A DNA stretch of 32,427 nt from an uncultured Bacteroidota bacterium (lineage in GTDB: Bacteria; Bacteroidota; Bacteroidia; Flavobacteriales; Schleiferiaceae). The DNA lies in contig CAJXNI010000029.1 of the NCBI GenBank assembly GCA_913057235.1, positions 1 through 32,427 of the forward strand, given 5' to 3'. A program made the translations under genes and the position numbers. The notes beneath the pieces are model-generated. The model was not told the origin of the DNA. It made no database searches and worked only from the letters and a program-made list of their open reading frames with translations. Positions within the stretch are counted from its first letter, which is position 1, and every line of letters starts with the position of its first letter. Of the stretch, positions 15,801 through 24,723 are shown one piece after another.

Positions 15801-18092
15801 ATGAGAAGTCTTTTTACCAGTGTTTTGGCCTTGTGGGCTGGTCTTATGGTGGCCCAATCTGGTTACAACCAGAGCAAGTTTAAGCAGTTAAAAGAAGAAT
15901 TACCCACTCCCAATATGTACCGCACCGGTAGCGGAGCCCCGGGTGCTTTCTATTACCAGCAGCAGGCCAATTACAAGATGGACATCCGGCTGGATGATGC
16001 TAAGCAGCGCATTTATGGTGAGCAAACCATTACCTACATCAACAATGCCCCTGAAGCCCTGGAATACCTGTGGGTGCAATTGGACCAAAACATGCGGGCG
16101 CAGAATAGTCTCACCCAGCAAATGAAAAAGGGCAGCATAGACCAGCGTGAGTCGTACCGCAGTCTTAAAAGTCTTTTTTATGATTTTGACGGAGGTTTTA
16201 AAATTGACCAGGTAAAAGACCAGGAAGGCAAGCCCATGGATATTTTGATCAATTACACCATGATGCGCATTGCCCTGGATAAACCTTTGCAAAGTGGCGA
16301 TAGCATCAGCTTTAGCATGAGCTGGTGGTACAACATAAATGACCGGGCTAAATACGGGGGCCGCTCGGGTTTAGAGTATTTTGAAGAAGAAGATAACTAC
16401 CTCTACACCATTGCGCAGTTCTTTCCGCGTATGGCCGTGTATAATGATGTGGAAGGTTGGCAAAACAAACAGTTTTTAGGTCGCGGTGAGTTTGCCTTAC
16501 CTTTTGGCGATTATGACGTTAAAATTACCGCACCAGACGATCACGTGGTTGGCTCTACGGGTATGCTAATGAATGCGGAAGAGGTGCTTTCTGAAGAACA
16601 GTTAGAGCGCTTGGAGGAAGCTAAAAAAGATTCGGTAGACCCGGTTTTTATTGTCACCCAAAAAGAAGCAGAAAAAGCAGAGCGATCTAAAAGTAAGGAA
16701 ACCAAAACCTGGCATTTTAAGGCCGAGAACGTACGCGATTTTGCCTTTTGCTCATCACGCAAGTTTATCTGGGACGCCATGGCCGTGCAGCTAGGCGACC
16801 GTACTGTTTTGGCCATGAGCTATTACCCCAAAGAAGGTAACCCCTTGTGGGAGCGCTACAGCACGCGCGTGGTGGCCCACACCCTAAAAGTATACAGCAA
16901 GTACACGTTCAATTATCCCTACCAAAAGGCCATTTCGGTGCACACCGATAGAATTGGCATGGAGTACCCCATGATCTGCTTTAACGGTGGCCGCCCAGAG
17001 GCCGATGGCACCTACAGCAAGCGCACCAAATACGGCATGATTGGCGTAATTATTCATGAGGTAGGCCATAACTTCTTCCCCATGATTGTGAATTCAGATG
17101 AGCGCCAATGGACCTGGATGGATGAAGGACTGAACACCTTTGTGCAGTACCTCACCGAGCAAGAGTGGGAAGAAAACTACCCCAGCCGCAGAGGCCCCGC
17201 CTATAAAATTGCCGATTATATGCGGTCGCAGCCGGATGAAATGGTGCCGATTATGACCAACTCTGAAAGCATTTTGCAATTTGGCAACAATGCTTACGGC
17301 AAGCCGGCCACCGCCCTAAACATTTTGCGCGAAACGGTAATGGGCCGAGAGCTATTTGATTACGCCTTTAAACGCTACGCCCAGCGTTGGATGTTTAAGC
17401 ACCCTACTCCGGCTGACTTCTTCCGTACCATGGAAGATGCCTCGGCTGTAGATCTGGACTGGTTTTTTAGAGGCTGGTTCTACACCACTGATCATGTTGA
17501 CATTGCTTTAACCGATGTAAAGTGGTATAAACTAGACAGCCAAAACCCAGACGTGGAAAATCCGCGGAAGCGCAAAGAAGCGCAAAATGAGTTTATTGGC
17601 GACAGCCGCAATGACACGGCCCTGGAGGGCAAGCGCTATGCCGATGCCCACCCAGAAATGCTGGATTTCTACAATAAAAATGACGACTTTACAGTGTTCC
17701 CCATTGACCGTGAACGTTATGAGCGCTACCGCAATTCTTTAAGCGCGGAAGAAAAAGAGCTCTTAGATGAGGGCTATAACTTCTACGAGCTAAGCTTTGA
17801 AAATATAGGTGGGCTGGTAATGCCGGTAATTGTGCGCTTTACCTTTACTGATGGCACCCAGGTGGTTAAAAGAGCGCCCGCTCAAATATGGCTTAAAAAT
17901 GAAAAGGCTTTTTCCAAAGTGTACGCCTTTAAAAAAGAGGTAGAAAAGGTAGAACTCGATCCTTTTTTAGAGACTGCTGATACGGATTTGGATAATAATC
18001 ACTGGCCAGAAGCCAATAAACCCAGCCGCTTTGAGCTTTACAAGCGTAGATCTTATTCGCGCAAAAACAGAATGCAAGAGGCTGAGGAGTAG
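15801..18092 (+). CDS. M1-family metallopeptidase, secreted
   Basis: A 763-residue exported zinc peptidase. A signal peptide (MRSLFTSVLALWAGLMVAQS) precedes an N-terminal beta domain (DIRLDDAKQRIYGEQTITYI). The zinc site is HEVGH at residues 419-423 with the third ligand Glu442 in WTWMDEGLN, the HExxH-x18-E spacing of clan MA family M1. GMEYPMICF stands where the M1 exopeptidase motif GxMEN is normally found, so N-terminal binding may differ from classical aminopeptidases. A Glu/Lys/Asp-rich C-terminal part continues to residue 763 without a sorting domain. The protein is likely periplasmic or released. It has its own promoter box and no obvious partner. Confidence 0.93.
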   Translation: MRSLFTSVLALWAGLMVAQSGYNQSKFKQLKEELPTPNMYRTGSGAPGAFYYQQQANYKMDIRLDDAKQRIYGEQTITYINNAPEALEYLWVQLDQNMRAQNSLTQQMKKGSIDQRESYRSLKSLFYDFDGGFKIDQVKDQEGKPMDILINYTMMRIALDKPLQSGDSISFSMSWWYNINDRAKYGGRSGLEYFEEEDNYLYTIAQFFPRMAVYNDVEGWQNKQFLGRGEFALPFGDYDVKITAPDDHVVGSTGMLMNAEEVLSEEQLERLEEAKKDSVDPVFIVTQKEAEKAERSKSKETKTWHFKAENVRDFAFCSSRKFIWDAMAVQLGDRTVLAMSYYPKEGNPLWERYSTRVVAHTLKVYSKYTFNYPYQKAISVHTDRIGMEYPMICFNGGRPEADGTYSKRTKYGMIGVIIHEVGHNFFPMIVNSDERQWTWMDEGLNTFVQYLTEQEWEENYPSRRGPAYKIADYMRSQPDEMVPIMTNSESILQFGNNAYGKPATALNILRETVMGRELFDYAFKRYAQRWMFKHPTPADFFRTMEDASAVDLDWFFRGWFYTTDHVDIALTDVKWYKLDSQNPDVENPRKRKEAQNEFIGDSRNDTALEGKRYADAHPEMLDFYNKNDDFTVFPIDRERYERYRNSLSAEEKELLDEGYNFYELSFENIGGLVMPVIVRFTFTDGTQVVKRAPAQIWLKNEKAFSKVYAFKKEVEKVELDPFLETADTDLDNNHWPEANKPSRFELYKRRSYSRKNRMQEAEE

Positions 18093-18178
18093 AAATACGT
18101 AGTACTGCGTATTGTTAGGCGGTTGTTTTTACAAGATGTTTGCTTCAGAAATTTTAGTAAACGTAAAACAACCACACT

Positions 18179-18925
18179 ATGAAAAAGTACCTTTTAGCTC
18201 TTTCAGCCTGCTTAGTTTTAGTAGCCTGTGAAGAAGAAGAGAACCAAGACAACAACCAAAATGATCAGCCCACTACTCCTACGGCTTTAAACCCCACCCC
18301 TAGCGGAGATGTAGACGCTGTTTTTGTGGCCCTAAATACGGCCAGTACTATTGATGTGCCCATTTTTGGTGAGCAAACCGTTCAAATAGGCACCGCCACT
18401 GCCAACTCTTTAGATGGCACCGATATGGGCACGGTTACAGCTGAGGACCAGGAATTAAGGAATAACGGAGGCGGCTCTTATTTTTATCAGCCAGGGCCCA
18501 CCAATACAGAGGGCATATCTTATGACCGCAGCGTAGAATGGAGTGTAGGCGGGGGCAGCAATGTAGGGAGCTTTACCTACAACTACCTAAGAGAAGTACC
18601 CGAAATGCAGGGTGTATCAGGCGACATTGAAGGCGAATTGGATCTTTCGCAAAATGTGACCATCAGCTACAGCAGCGCCTCAGACCTGGGAGACGCAGAT
18701 AGTCTCTATTTTGCCATTTACGATGCCAAAGGCAATTACGTACTAAAGCGCAGCGGAGCCAACCAAAGGTCTATGGAATTTACCACTGCTGAGACCAGTT
18801 CATTAAGCAGTGGGTTTGGCTACATTCAAGTAAATGCTTTCACCTACTCTATTGTAAACCAAGGTGGTGCAGATTGTGCCTTTATTGTGCAAGGCTCTAA
18901 CACAAAATCGGTAACTATTAAGTAA
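18179..18925 (+). CDS. Lipoprotein of unknown function
   Basis: A 248-residue lipoprotein. The signal peptide MKKYLLALSACLVLVAC gives lipobox LVAC and Cys17, followed by an acidic, Asn/Gln/Pro-rich linker (EEEENQDNNQNDQPTTP) reaching about residue 45. The body is rich in Ser, Gly, Thr and aromatic residues, consistent with a beta-rich surface domain; one Cys lies near the end (GGADCAFIVQG). I recognise no family. The M1 peptidase gene ends 86 bp before it, and a near-palindrome at 18094-18113 may end that transcript. Two hairpin terminators follow its stop. Surface exposure is inferred from the acidic start after the lipid Cys. Confidence 0.8.
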   Translation: MKKYLLALSACLVLVACEEEENQDNNQNDQPTTPTALNPTPSGDVDAVFVALNTASTIDVPIFGEQTVQIGTATANSLDGTDMGTVTAEDQELRNNGGGSYFYQPGPTNTEGISYDRSVEWSVGGGSNVGSFTYNYLREVPEMQGVSGDIEGELDLSQNVTISYSSASDLGDADSLYFAIYDAKGNYVLKRSGANQRSMEFTTAETSSLSSGFGYIQVNAFTYSIVNQGGADCAFIVQGSNTKSVTIK

Positions 18926-18939
18926 GTGTGGTTACCCTA

Positions 18940-18977
18940 AGCCAGCAGATATACCCCCTCCATCTGCTGGCTTTTTT
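18940..18977 (+). terminator. Intrinsic terminator after the lipoprotein gene
   Basis: AGCCAGCAGAT, loop, ATCTGCTGGCT: an 11-bp perfect stem followed by TTTTT. It lies 15 bp beyond the stop at 18925. Confidence 0.9.
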
Positions 18978-18984
18978 AACACCG

Positions 18985-19020
18985 GGCCGTTGGTTTTTAG
19001 TAAGCCAGCGGCCTTTTTTT
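18985..19020 (+). terminator. Second hairpin terminator in tandem
   Basis: GGCCGTTGG and CCAGCGGCC form a 9-bp stem with one G-T pair and are followed by seven T. It lies 8 bp after the first terminator. Confidence 0.75.
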
Positions 19021-19046
19021 GCGCTAAAAGCACCCAAATTTGTACC

Positions 19047-19637
19047 ATGCAAAAAAGGGCTTTCATTCTGTTCATACTTTTAGGTACGCTTGTAAGCGGA
19101 TGCGGTGGCGGCCCCAAAAAACTGAGCCAGAAGAGTGAAGCCCCGCAGGTAGAACATGAGTTACTTACCAACACTACACCCAGGTCAAAGCCCGAAAATT
19201 TAGAGCGCGAATCAGCTGAAAGCAAGCCCGGAAAATCTTCCCGAGTGAACACTTTAGAGCAAGCGCGGGTGAACCGTGCTTTTGAACTCTTTACCCAAGA
19301 ATGGGAAGGAGTGCCGCATCGCATGGGCGGTAGCACTAAAAAAGGGGTAGACTGCAGTGGCTTTGTTATTGTAGCTTACCGCGAAGTATTAAATCATGAA
19401 TTTGCTGGCCGCAGAGCTGAGGATATTTTTGCTGAACTAAAACCTATTGAACGCGAAGACCTGCAGTATGGCGACCTGGTTTTTTTCAAGATTCGCGGTA
19501 GGCGTATTAGCCACGTGGGCATTTATTTAGGAGCAGACCAATTTGCCCATGCCAGTAGCAGTTCAGGGGTGCGTGTAAGCGCCTTAACCCTGGATTATTG
19601 GGAGAAAAGGTTCTTTAAAGGGGGGGCGCTTTGCTAG
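19047..19637 (+). CDS. NlpC/P60 family cell-wall peptidase lipoprotein
   Basis: A 196-residue lipoprotein (lipobox VSGC, Cys19) with a C-terminal NlpC/P60 cysteine peptidase domain. The catalytic residues are visible: Cys103 in KGVDCSGFV, His156 in ISHVGIYL and His168 in FAHASSSSG. Such enzymes cut peptide bonds in peptidoglycan stems, usually between gamma-D-Glu and the diamino acid. The region between residues 20 and 75 is a charged linker. The ATG at 19047 was preferred to an upstream in-frame GTG because it starts a clean lipoprotein signal. The 3' end overlaps the DUF192 gene on the other strand by 4 bp. Confidence in the domain is high. Confidence 0.93.
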   Translation: MQKRAFILFILLGTLVSGCGGGPKKLSQKSEAPQVEHELLTNTTPRSKPENLERESAESKPGKSSRVNTLEQARVNRAFELFTQEWEGVPHRMGGSTKKGVDCSGFVIVAYREVLNHEFAGRRAEDIFAELKPIEREDLQYGDLVFFKIRGRRISHVGIYLGADQFAHASSSSGVRVSALTLDYWEKRFFKGGALC

Positions 19638-20176
19638 CTCTTAGGCAAGCGGCTCCAGGCTATTTTTTGGCCTTCCTGTATATTGTGTTTAGTGGTAAAG
19701 CCACCTTTTACTTCTAAAACCAGTGAGGCCGGTTTACCACTGGGTAAACTGGTTTCATCCAAGGGCTTCGCATTTTTTTGAATGCTTACTATTTCTTCTT
19801 GGGTATTGATGTAAATGATGTCTAAAGAAACGTAGGTATTTTTCATGTAGAATGATTGGGGCTGTTCAAAGCCCATAATGAAAAGCATGCCGGTTTGCTC
19901 GTCCATGCTCTTGCGGTACATCATGCCATATTCAATCTCATCTCTCCTTTCGGCCAGCTCAATATCTATTTTTTGCAGCGTATCCTGCCCATCAGCGCTC
20001 AGGAAGTAAAGCTCTCCTTCTTTTTCAAATTGAGGCTCAATACTGGTTTTAGGCGCGGTAGCCTTATCGGGCTGTGACCCACCCTTATGAGAGTTGGTAC
20101 AGCCCCCCAGCAGCGCCAGAACCAAAAACCCCATACCTAGGCCAAAAACTATCTTTCTGCTTTCTAGTATTGCCAT
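19634..20176 (-). CDS. DUF192-domain lipoprotein
   Basis: A 180-residue lipoprotein from ATG 20176, which follows the lgt stop by one base (TAGAATG). The signal segment VLALLGGC leads to a mature body with the DUF192 fold: IDIELAERRDEIEYGMMYRK, GMLFIMGFEQPQSFYMKNTY, VSLDIIYINTQEEIVSIQKN and PASLVLEVKGGFTTK. DUF192 proteins are small, secreted or periplasmic, and of unknown biochemical role. Its position right behind lgt suggests co-transcription. An upstream in-frame ATG would overlap lgt by 26 bp and is less likely. Confidence 0.9.
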   Translation of the reverse strand: MAILESRKIVFGLGMGFLVLALLGGCTNSHKGGSQPDKATAPKTSIEPQFEKEGELYFLSADGQDTLQKIDIELAERRDEIEYGMMYRKSMDEQTGMLFIMGFEQPQSFYMKNTYVSLDIIYINTQEEIVSIQKNAKPLDETSLPSGKPASLVLEVKGGFTTKHNIQEGQKIAWSRLPKS

Positions 20177-20177
20177 T

Positions 20178-21254
20178 CTATGCTTTTTTCTTTTTAGCCA
20201 CAAGTGCTATTATTAAACCAAGTGCCACCAGCGGTATGCTCAACCACTGCCCTATGTTCAGCTCCATACCTCCTTCTCTATTCACCTGATTTTCTTTGTA
20301 GAATTCAATAAAAAACCGGAAACCAAAAACTAAAATTAAAAACAGCCCAAAAATAAGTCCTTGGCGCTGGGCTAGGCTTTGGTTCTGAAATACCCGCATG
20401 AGTAGGAAAAAAATCATGAGGTACGCAAAAGCCTCGTAGAGCTGGGTAGGTCTGCGCGGTATGCCGGCCGCCTCTACCGTGGCCTGCAAGCTGTTTTCAC
20501 CTTGCCACTGCAATTGACTATTGGTTATAAACATGGTCCTATCTTCTGGGCTAAGGTCATTCAAGTAGGGCTTAAAATGCAAGCTAGCCAGGCGCTGCGC
20601 CATTTCCTTGTTTTCGGTTTCTGAAGAGAAGCTTAGGTGCATGTCATACAGAGGATAAACAATAGAATCTGTGACCATTTCTTCATCCTTAGGACTTACC
20701 GTAACCTGATCTAGAAATTTATCATAGGCGCTCATCAAACGGTCTCTGGCTGGGTGGGCAAAAACAGTTTGCCAAGAGCTGTTGGCCACTTCGCCATAGA
20801 TTTCACTATTGGCAAAATTGCCCAATCTTATAAGGCATGCCGCCAGCGCCACGGTAATAACCACCCGGTCTAGCATGTAAAGCATTGGCTTTTGGAGCAC
20901 CTTTTTGCTGTAAAAGTAAATGGCAATAATGATGGCAATGGCCGCTCCGTGGCTGGCTAAGCCGCCCTCCCACACTTTAAGAATATCTAACGGATGTTGG
21001 CTGTAATAATCCCATTGGTAGAAGAACACGTGCCCCAAGCGCGCTCCTGCTACGGTAGCAATTACCACGTAGGTAAGCAGCGTGTCTAGCTTCTCTTGAG
21101 GAATACCTTCTTTTTTAAAGATTTTCTTCATGAGCAGATAGCCCAGCACAAAACCTCCGGCAAACAAAAGGCTGTAATAGCGCAGGGTAAAAAAGCCTAA
21201 ATCCAGGCCTCGTTCTAAATCCCAGGTGAGGGTTAATAGTTGGTGCATCAACAA
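20178..21254 (-). CDS. lgt: Prolipoprotein diacylglyceryl transferase
   Basis: Lgt moves a diacylglyceryl group from phosphatidylglycerol to the lipobox Cys of prolipoproteins in the inner membrane, the first step in making the many lipoproteins of this window. The multi-spanning protein has 358 residues, longer than the roughly 290 of E. coli. Key motifs are GARLGHVFFYQ, VWEGGLASHGAA (His102-Gly103) and LIRLGNFANSEIYGE (Arg143, Asn146). The extra length is a polar insert, about residues 165-260, between this signature and PRRPTQLYEA. Two membrane segments and a basic tail close the protein. The DUF192 gene starts one base after its stop. Confidence 0.96.
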   Translation of the reverse strand: MLMHQLLTLTWDLERGLDLGFFTLRYYSLLFAGGFVLGYLLMKKIFKKEGIPQEKLDTLLTYVVIATVAGARLGHVFFYQWDYYSQHPLDILKVWEGGLASHGAAIAIIIAIYFYSKKVLQKPMLYMLDRVVITVALAACLIRLGNFANSEIYGEVANSSWQTVFAHPARDRLMSAYDKFLDQVTVSPKDEEMVTDSIVYPLYDMHLSFSSETENKEMAQRLASLHFKPYLNDLSPEDRTMFITNSQLQWQGENSLQATVEAAGIPRRPTQLYEAFAYLMIFFLLMRVFQNQSLAQRQGLIFGLFLILVFGFRFFIEFYKENQVNREGGMELNIGQWLSIPLVALGLIIALVAKKKKA

Positions 21255-21280
21255 GATTTGAGAGGGTGAAATTACTAATT

Positions 21281-22747
21281 CTACTTTAGGCGCGTAAGAC
21301 CGGTTTTCGCCTTTTGATGAATTCCTTCGTAAAAGGGAAAGTCTTTAAAACTAAGAGCCCGTTGATAGTATTTTTTACTTTGCGGATATTGCCCACGCGC
21401 CTCTAAAACGCCTGCCAACTGCAAAGCACTATTGCCTACCGCATAGGTGGCCGGGGCCTGAGGTACTGCCAAAGCTGCCTCATATGATTCTATAGCTTTA
21501 TCGGTTAAGCCCAGTTCTTGAAAAGCCCTTGCTTTACGGTAATGAAACTCCGCGTGTTCCCAAGGTTTCTGACAATGCTTCTCACGCTGCTCAGCAGCTA
21601 AAAGTCGTACAACTTCGGGGTAAAACCCCCCATCAAATTTAAGACGCGCTTGTATGAGCAGCGCATTAAAACCCCGTTGTGCTTCCACTACAGCCTGCTC
21701 ATCGGCTCCTGCAAAAGTGCTACCCGCACCCAAAATTTTGCTGCGATACAGGGCCACGCTGTCTTCCTGCTGGTTGAGCAGATAATGCCAAGCCATGAAA
21801 CGATAGGTGCTTTTGAAATAGTTTTGATTATGCGCCTTATTTAAATACTGCCTGAAGTAAAAAATGGCCTTAGGATCATCTAGGGTTAAGGCGATCTTTC
21901 CGGTAAGGTAGTGCAGGTAATTGAACTCTAAATAGCCAGGTCCCGCTGGCCTTTGTTGGAGGAGCGCCAGGGCCTTTTGAGTTTTGCCCTGCTCTAAAAG
22001 TATTTTGCTGTGCAGATAAATGAAAAAGCTGCTTTGAGGCACATTGAGCCCCAGTTTATACAAATCTACTTTTTCATTGCCCTCTAACTGGTAATTTACG
22101 TAACAGTATACAAAGCCAAAATACGGTTGGTAAAAGCGATAAGACTCTGAAGCCAGGCAACTGTAATAGCCCTTGCGCACCAAACGAAGACCTAAGGCAA
22201 TATCACCGTTAAATCCTAAAAAGCTGGCAATATTGCGGTAGGCATTGGGCAGGCTGCCTATAGCGGCATTGAGCACCCCCCAGGGTACGTAGGTAGGCGC
22301 AAAATTGGGGTACCGTTGATAGTTCTCTTGAAGCAAGCTGTAAGCCTTATAAAAAAGCCAAGCCGCCTGAATGTTATTTTGAAACTTTCCCTGTAAGCTG
22401 GCCTGAGCCAGGTAAATCTCACCAAGAAAAACCCGTTTAAAGGGTTCCTCATCAGGCAGTTCTTCCAAACGATTAATCAGGGCATTAAGCTCGGGCTCCC
22501 GCTGATTGTAGGTTTCTTCAGTTTCATTTACAAAAAGCTCAATGCAAAGGGCCGCAGCTTCTAAATAATCGGGTACGCGATTACCTTTATTTAAAATGCG
22601 CTCTCGGGTAAGCTTTTCCTGTAAATCTTGGTAGCGTAAATGGGCAATATCGGCCAGGCCTTGTTGCATGACAGGCGTAAACTCGGCTTTTTGCGCCATC
22701 AGGCCCACCGTAAAAAAACAGAGTATTAAAACCAGTGATTTACTCAT
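21281..22747 (-). CDS. Exported TPR-repeat protein
   Basis: A 488-residue protein with a signal peptide (MSKSLVLILCFFTVGLMAQ) and a body that is helical throughout. Helix pairs typical of tetratricopeptide repeats are clear near the C-terminus: YRKARAFQELGLTDKAIESY (about residues 405-425) and AGVLEARGQYPQSKKYYQRA. The middle (QAAWLFYKAYSLLQENYQRY, PNFAPTYVPWGVLNAAIG) is also repeat-like. Such proteins serve as periplasmic scaffolds; no catalytic motif is visible. It lies between lgt (26 bp away) and the zinc-ribbon-type gene, from which a hairpin terminator separates it. No partner is evident. Confidence 0.82.
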   Translation of the reverse strand: MSKSLVLILCFFTVGLMAQKAEFTPVMQQGLADIAHLRYQDLQEKLTRERILNKGNRVPDYLEAAALCIELFVNETEETYNQREPELNALINRLEELPDEEPFKRVFLGEIYLAQASLQGKFQNNIQAAWLFYKAYSLLQENYQRYPNFAPTYVPWGVLNAAIGSLPNAYRNIASFLGFNGDIALGLRLVRKGYYSCLASESYRFYQPYFGFVYCYVNYQLEGNEKVDLYKLGLNVPQSSFFIYLHSKILLEQGKTQKALALLQQRPAGPGYLEFNYLHYLTGKIALTLDDPKAIFYFRQYLNKAHNQNYFKSTYRFMAWHYLLNQQEDSVALYRSKILGAGSTFAGADEQAVVEAQRGFNALLIQARLKFDGGFYPEVVRLLAAEQREKHCQKPWEHAEFHYRKARAFQELGLTDKAIESYEAALAVPQAPATYAVGNSALQLAGVLEARGQYPQSKKYYQRALSFKDFPFYEGIHQKAKTGLTRLK

Positions 22748-22778
22748 AAAAAAAGGGACCTTAAAGATCCCCTTTTTT
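22748..22778 (-). terminator. Intrinsic terminator between the zinc-ribbon-type gene and the TPR gene
   Basis: On the minus strand AAAAAAGGGGATC, loop TTTAA, GGTCCCTTTTTTT pairs (one G-U) and ends in a U-run. It follows the stop at 22790 by about 11 bp and directly touches the ATG of the TPR gene, so it should stop most read-through. Confidence 0.75.
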
Positions 22779-22789
22779 AAATTAAATTC

Positions 22790-23569
22790 TTATTTGCGTG
22801 CCTTTTGGAATAATTTCCCCATGCGCTCTTCCTCTTCACGAGCCAAATCCGGATCCACTAAAATGCGGCCACTGTGCTCATCGGTAATAATTTTTTTGCG
22901 TGCGGCAATTTCAAGCTGCACTTGCGGAGGAATAGTAAAGAAAGAACCTCCAGAGGCCCCACGCTCAATGGGCACCACAGCCAAACCATTACGGGCGCTG
23001 TTACGCAAACGGTGGTAGGCCTTAACCAAGCGTTCTTCAATTTTTTTAGCGTGCTTTTCAGACTCTTTAAGAAGCGTTTCCTCTTCTTTTTGAGTTTCTT
23101 CTAAAATGCCGTCTAATTCTTTCTTTTTAAAATCTAAATGAGACTGGCGCTCCTTTAACTTTACTTCTGAATCTTCTAGCGTTTGGTTTTTCGCGTCAAT
23201 TTTTGCTTTAAATTCTTTGATGCGTTTTTCGGCTAACTCAATTTCAAGTTCTTGAAACTCAATTTCTTTAGAAATGGCGTCAAACTCACGATTGTTGCGT
23301 ACGTTTTTCTGCTGCGTCTGATACTTTTTAATTTTCTCTTCGCATTCCTTGATAAGGTTGCGTTTATTTTTCACCTCGGTATCGAGATCTTCAATATCGT
23401 TTTTCAGCTTGTCTAAACGCGTTTCTAAACCAGCAATTTCATCTTCCAGGTCTTCCACTTCAAGCGGTAATTCACCACGAACGTTTCTGATTTTGTCAAT
23501 CCTTGAGTCAATAAGCTGAAGATCGTAGAGTGCGCGTAGCTTATCTTCAACGGTAACTTCTTTAGCCAT
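22790..23569 (-). CDS. Coiled-coil protein of the C4 zinc-ribbon family with lost cysteines
   Basis: A 259-residue protein. Residues 1-185 form a long coiled coil (EVEDLEDEIAGLETRLDKLK and following). Residues 198-245 correspond to the C4-type zinc ribbon of this family: IERGASGGSFFTIPPQVQLE, then IITDEHSGRILVDPDL. In the common form the ribbon reads CGGCF...CEHCGR; here Ser206, Ser209, Asp230 and Ser233 stand at all four zinc positions while the surroundings are kept. The protein is cytosolic and its exact job is unsettled. It lies 5 bp after the Nif3-family gene, a common neighbour in Bacteroidota, and ends at a terminator. Confidence 0.88.
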   Translation of the reverse strand: MAKEVTVEDKLRALYDLQLIDSRIDKIRNVRGELPLEVEDLEDEIAGLETRLDKLKNDIEDLDTEVKNKRNLIKECEEKIKKYQTQQKNVRNNREFDAISKEIEFQELEIELAEKRIKEFKAKIDAKNQTLEDSEVKLKERQSHLDFKKKELDGILEETQKEEETLLKESEKHAKKIEERLVKAYHRLRNSARNGLAVVPIERGASGGSFFTIPPQVQLEIAARKKIITDEHSGRILVDPDLAREEEERMGKLFQKARK

Positions 23570-23574
23570 AGAGC

Positions 23575-24669
23575 TTATAAATAATTGATCGGGTTTGTAT
23601 TGTACTCCGTTAAAAGAACGGCAAAAGTACTGAATTTTTGCCTAAGTTTTTCAGCCAGCAGTTCTTTTGTAAACTGCTCATTTTCATAGTGCCCAATATC
23701 AGCAATAATCAATTGATTATCGGCCTCAAAAAATTGATGGTATTTGAAATCAGAAGTCAAAAAAACATCGGCCCCTGAGCCAATAGCCTTGGAGAGCAGA
23801 AAACTTCCAGAACCTCCACACCAAGCAATTTTTTGCACCTGATCTTTTACCAAAGCCGTGTAGCGCACCGTACCGCCAAAGGTGTTTTTCACCTGCTTTA
23901 AAAAGTCCATGGCGTACATGGGTTCTGGTAAAAGCCCCACCATGCCCGCACCTATGTTCTGATGGGTATTTTGCAAAGCGTACACATCATAGGCTACTTC
24001 CTCATAGGGGTGAGCCTCTACCATAGCCTCAAGCACCTTGGGCAAGGCATAATTTTCTACCAAAAACTCCAGCCTGGTTTCCGGTTCATGGTGTCTTTCA
24101 CCCTGTACGCCTACCGTGGGGTTGCTGTTTTCGCTTCCGCGGAAGCTTCCCGTACCTTTAAGAGCAAAGCTGCACTCATCATATTCCCCTACTTTTCCGG
24201 CTCCAGCCGAAAATAAGGCGTCTGAAAGTACCGAAGCATGATTATGCGGCACAAAAACTACCAACTTAGAAAGCTGGCCTTTTTTGGGGGCCAATATTTT
24301 GGGATTAGCAATGCCAAGCTTCTGGGCTATTTTGCCGTTTACTCCTGTTTGAATATTGTCTAAATTGGTATGAATGGCGTAAATGGCAATGTTATTTTGA
24401 ATGGCCTTGATGATGGATCTTTCCACCAAATTTTTACCGGTTAAGGATTTCAAGCTCCCAAAAATTAAAGGATGGTGAGCAATTATAAGCTGACAATCGC
24501 GCTCAACGGCCTCTTCTACCAAGGCCTCGGTAACATCTAACGTGACCAAAACCTTTTGCACTTCTTGATTTTTATTACCCACCAAAAGCCGGCTGTTATC
24601 ATAGCTCTCTTGCAGGCTTGGTGGGGCCCAAGCTTCCAGAAAATGTACAATGGTTCCTATCGTTTCCAT
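23575..24669 (-). CDS. Nif3-like dinuclear metal-centre protein
   Basis: A 364-residue member of the Nif3/YbgI/YqfO family, which forms hexameric rings with a two-metal site. Metal-site motifs seen are IIAHHPLIF (His65, His66), AIHTNLDN, and the C-terminal IADIGHYENEQF. The central residues, about 130-235 (KLVVFVPHNHASVLSDALFS; ALPKVLEAMVEAHPYEEVAYDVYAL), are the inserted PII-like domain found in longer members. The family's in vivo role is debated, with GTP cyclohydrolase or hydrolase activity suggested for some. It is co-directional with the zinc-ribbon-type gene 5 bp downstream, so they form an operon. Start ATG at 24669 fits the METIGTIVHFLE start of the family. Confidence 0.93.
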   Translation of the reverse strand: METIGTIVHFLEAWAPPSLQESYDNSRLLVGNKNQEVQKVLVTLDVTEALVEEAVERDCQLIIAHHPLIFGSLKSLTGKNLVERSIIKAIQNNIAIYAIHTNLDNIQTGVNGKIAQKLGIANPKILAPKKGQLSKLVVFVPHNHASVLSDALFSAGAGKVGEYDECSFALKGTGSFRGSENSNPTVGVQGERHHEPETRLEFLVENYALPKVLEAMVEAHPYEEVAYDVYALQNTHQNIGAGMVGLLPEPMYAMDFLKQVKNTFGGTVRYTALVKDQVQKIAWCGGSGSFLLSKAIGSGADVFLTSDFKYHQFFEADNQLIIADIGHYENEQFTKELLAEKLRQKFSTFAVLLTEYNTNPINYL

Positions 24670-24696
24670 ACGGGATTAATTTGAGGCCAAAATACA

Positions 24697-24717
24697 AAGC
24701 CAAATAATGGTTGGCTT
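24697..24717 (-). terminator. Weak hairpin between the histidine-kinase remnant and the Nif3 gene
   Basis: AAGCCAA and TTGGCTT form a perfect 7-bp stem with a 7-base loop. On the minus strand it is followed by TGTATTTTGG, a weak T-run. It lies 7 bp past the kinase stop and may have ended that transcript. Confidence 0.45.
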
Positions 24718-24723
24718 AAAACC

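Noticed and set aside
18094-18113. Near-palindrome AATACGTAGTACTGCGTATT after the M1 peptidase gene as a terminator or operator.
   Set aside because: The arms are imperfect and the following T-run begins about 11 bases later, so neither role is supported.
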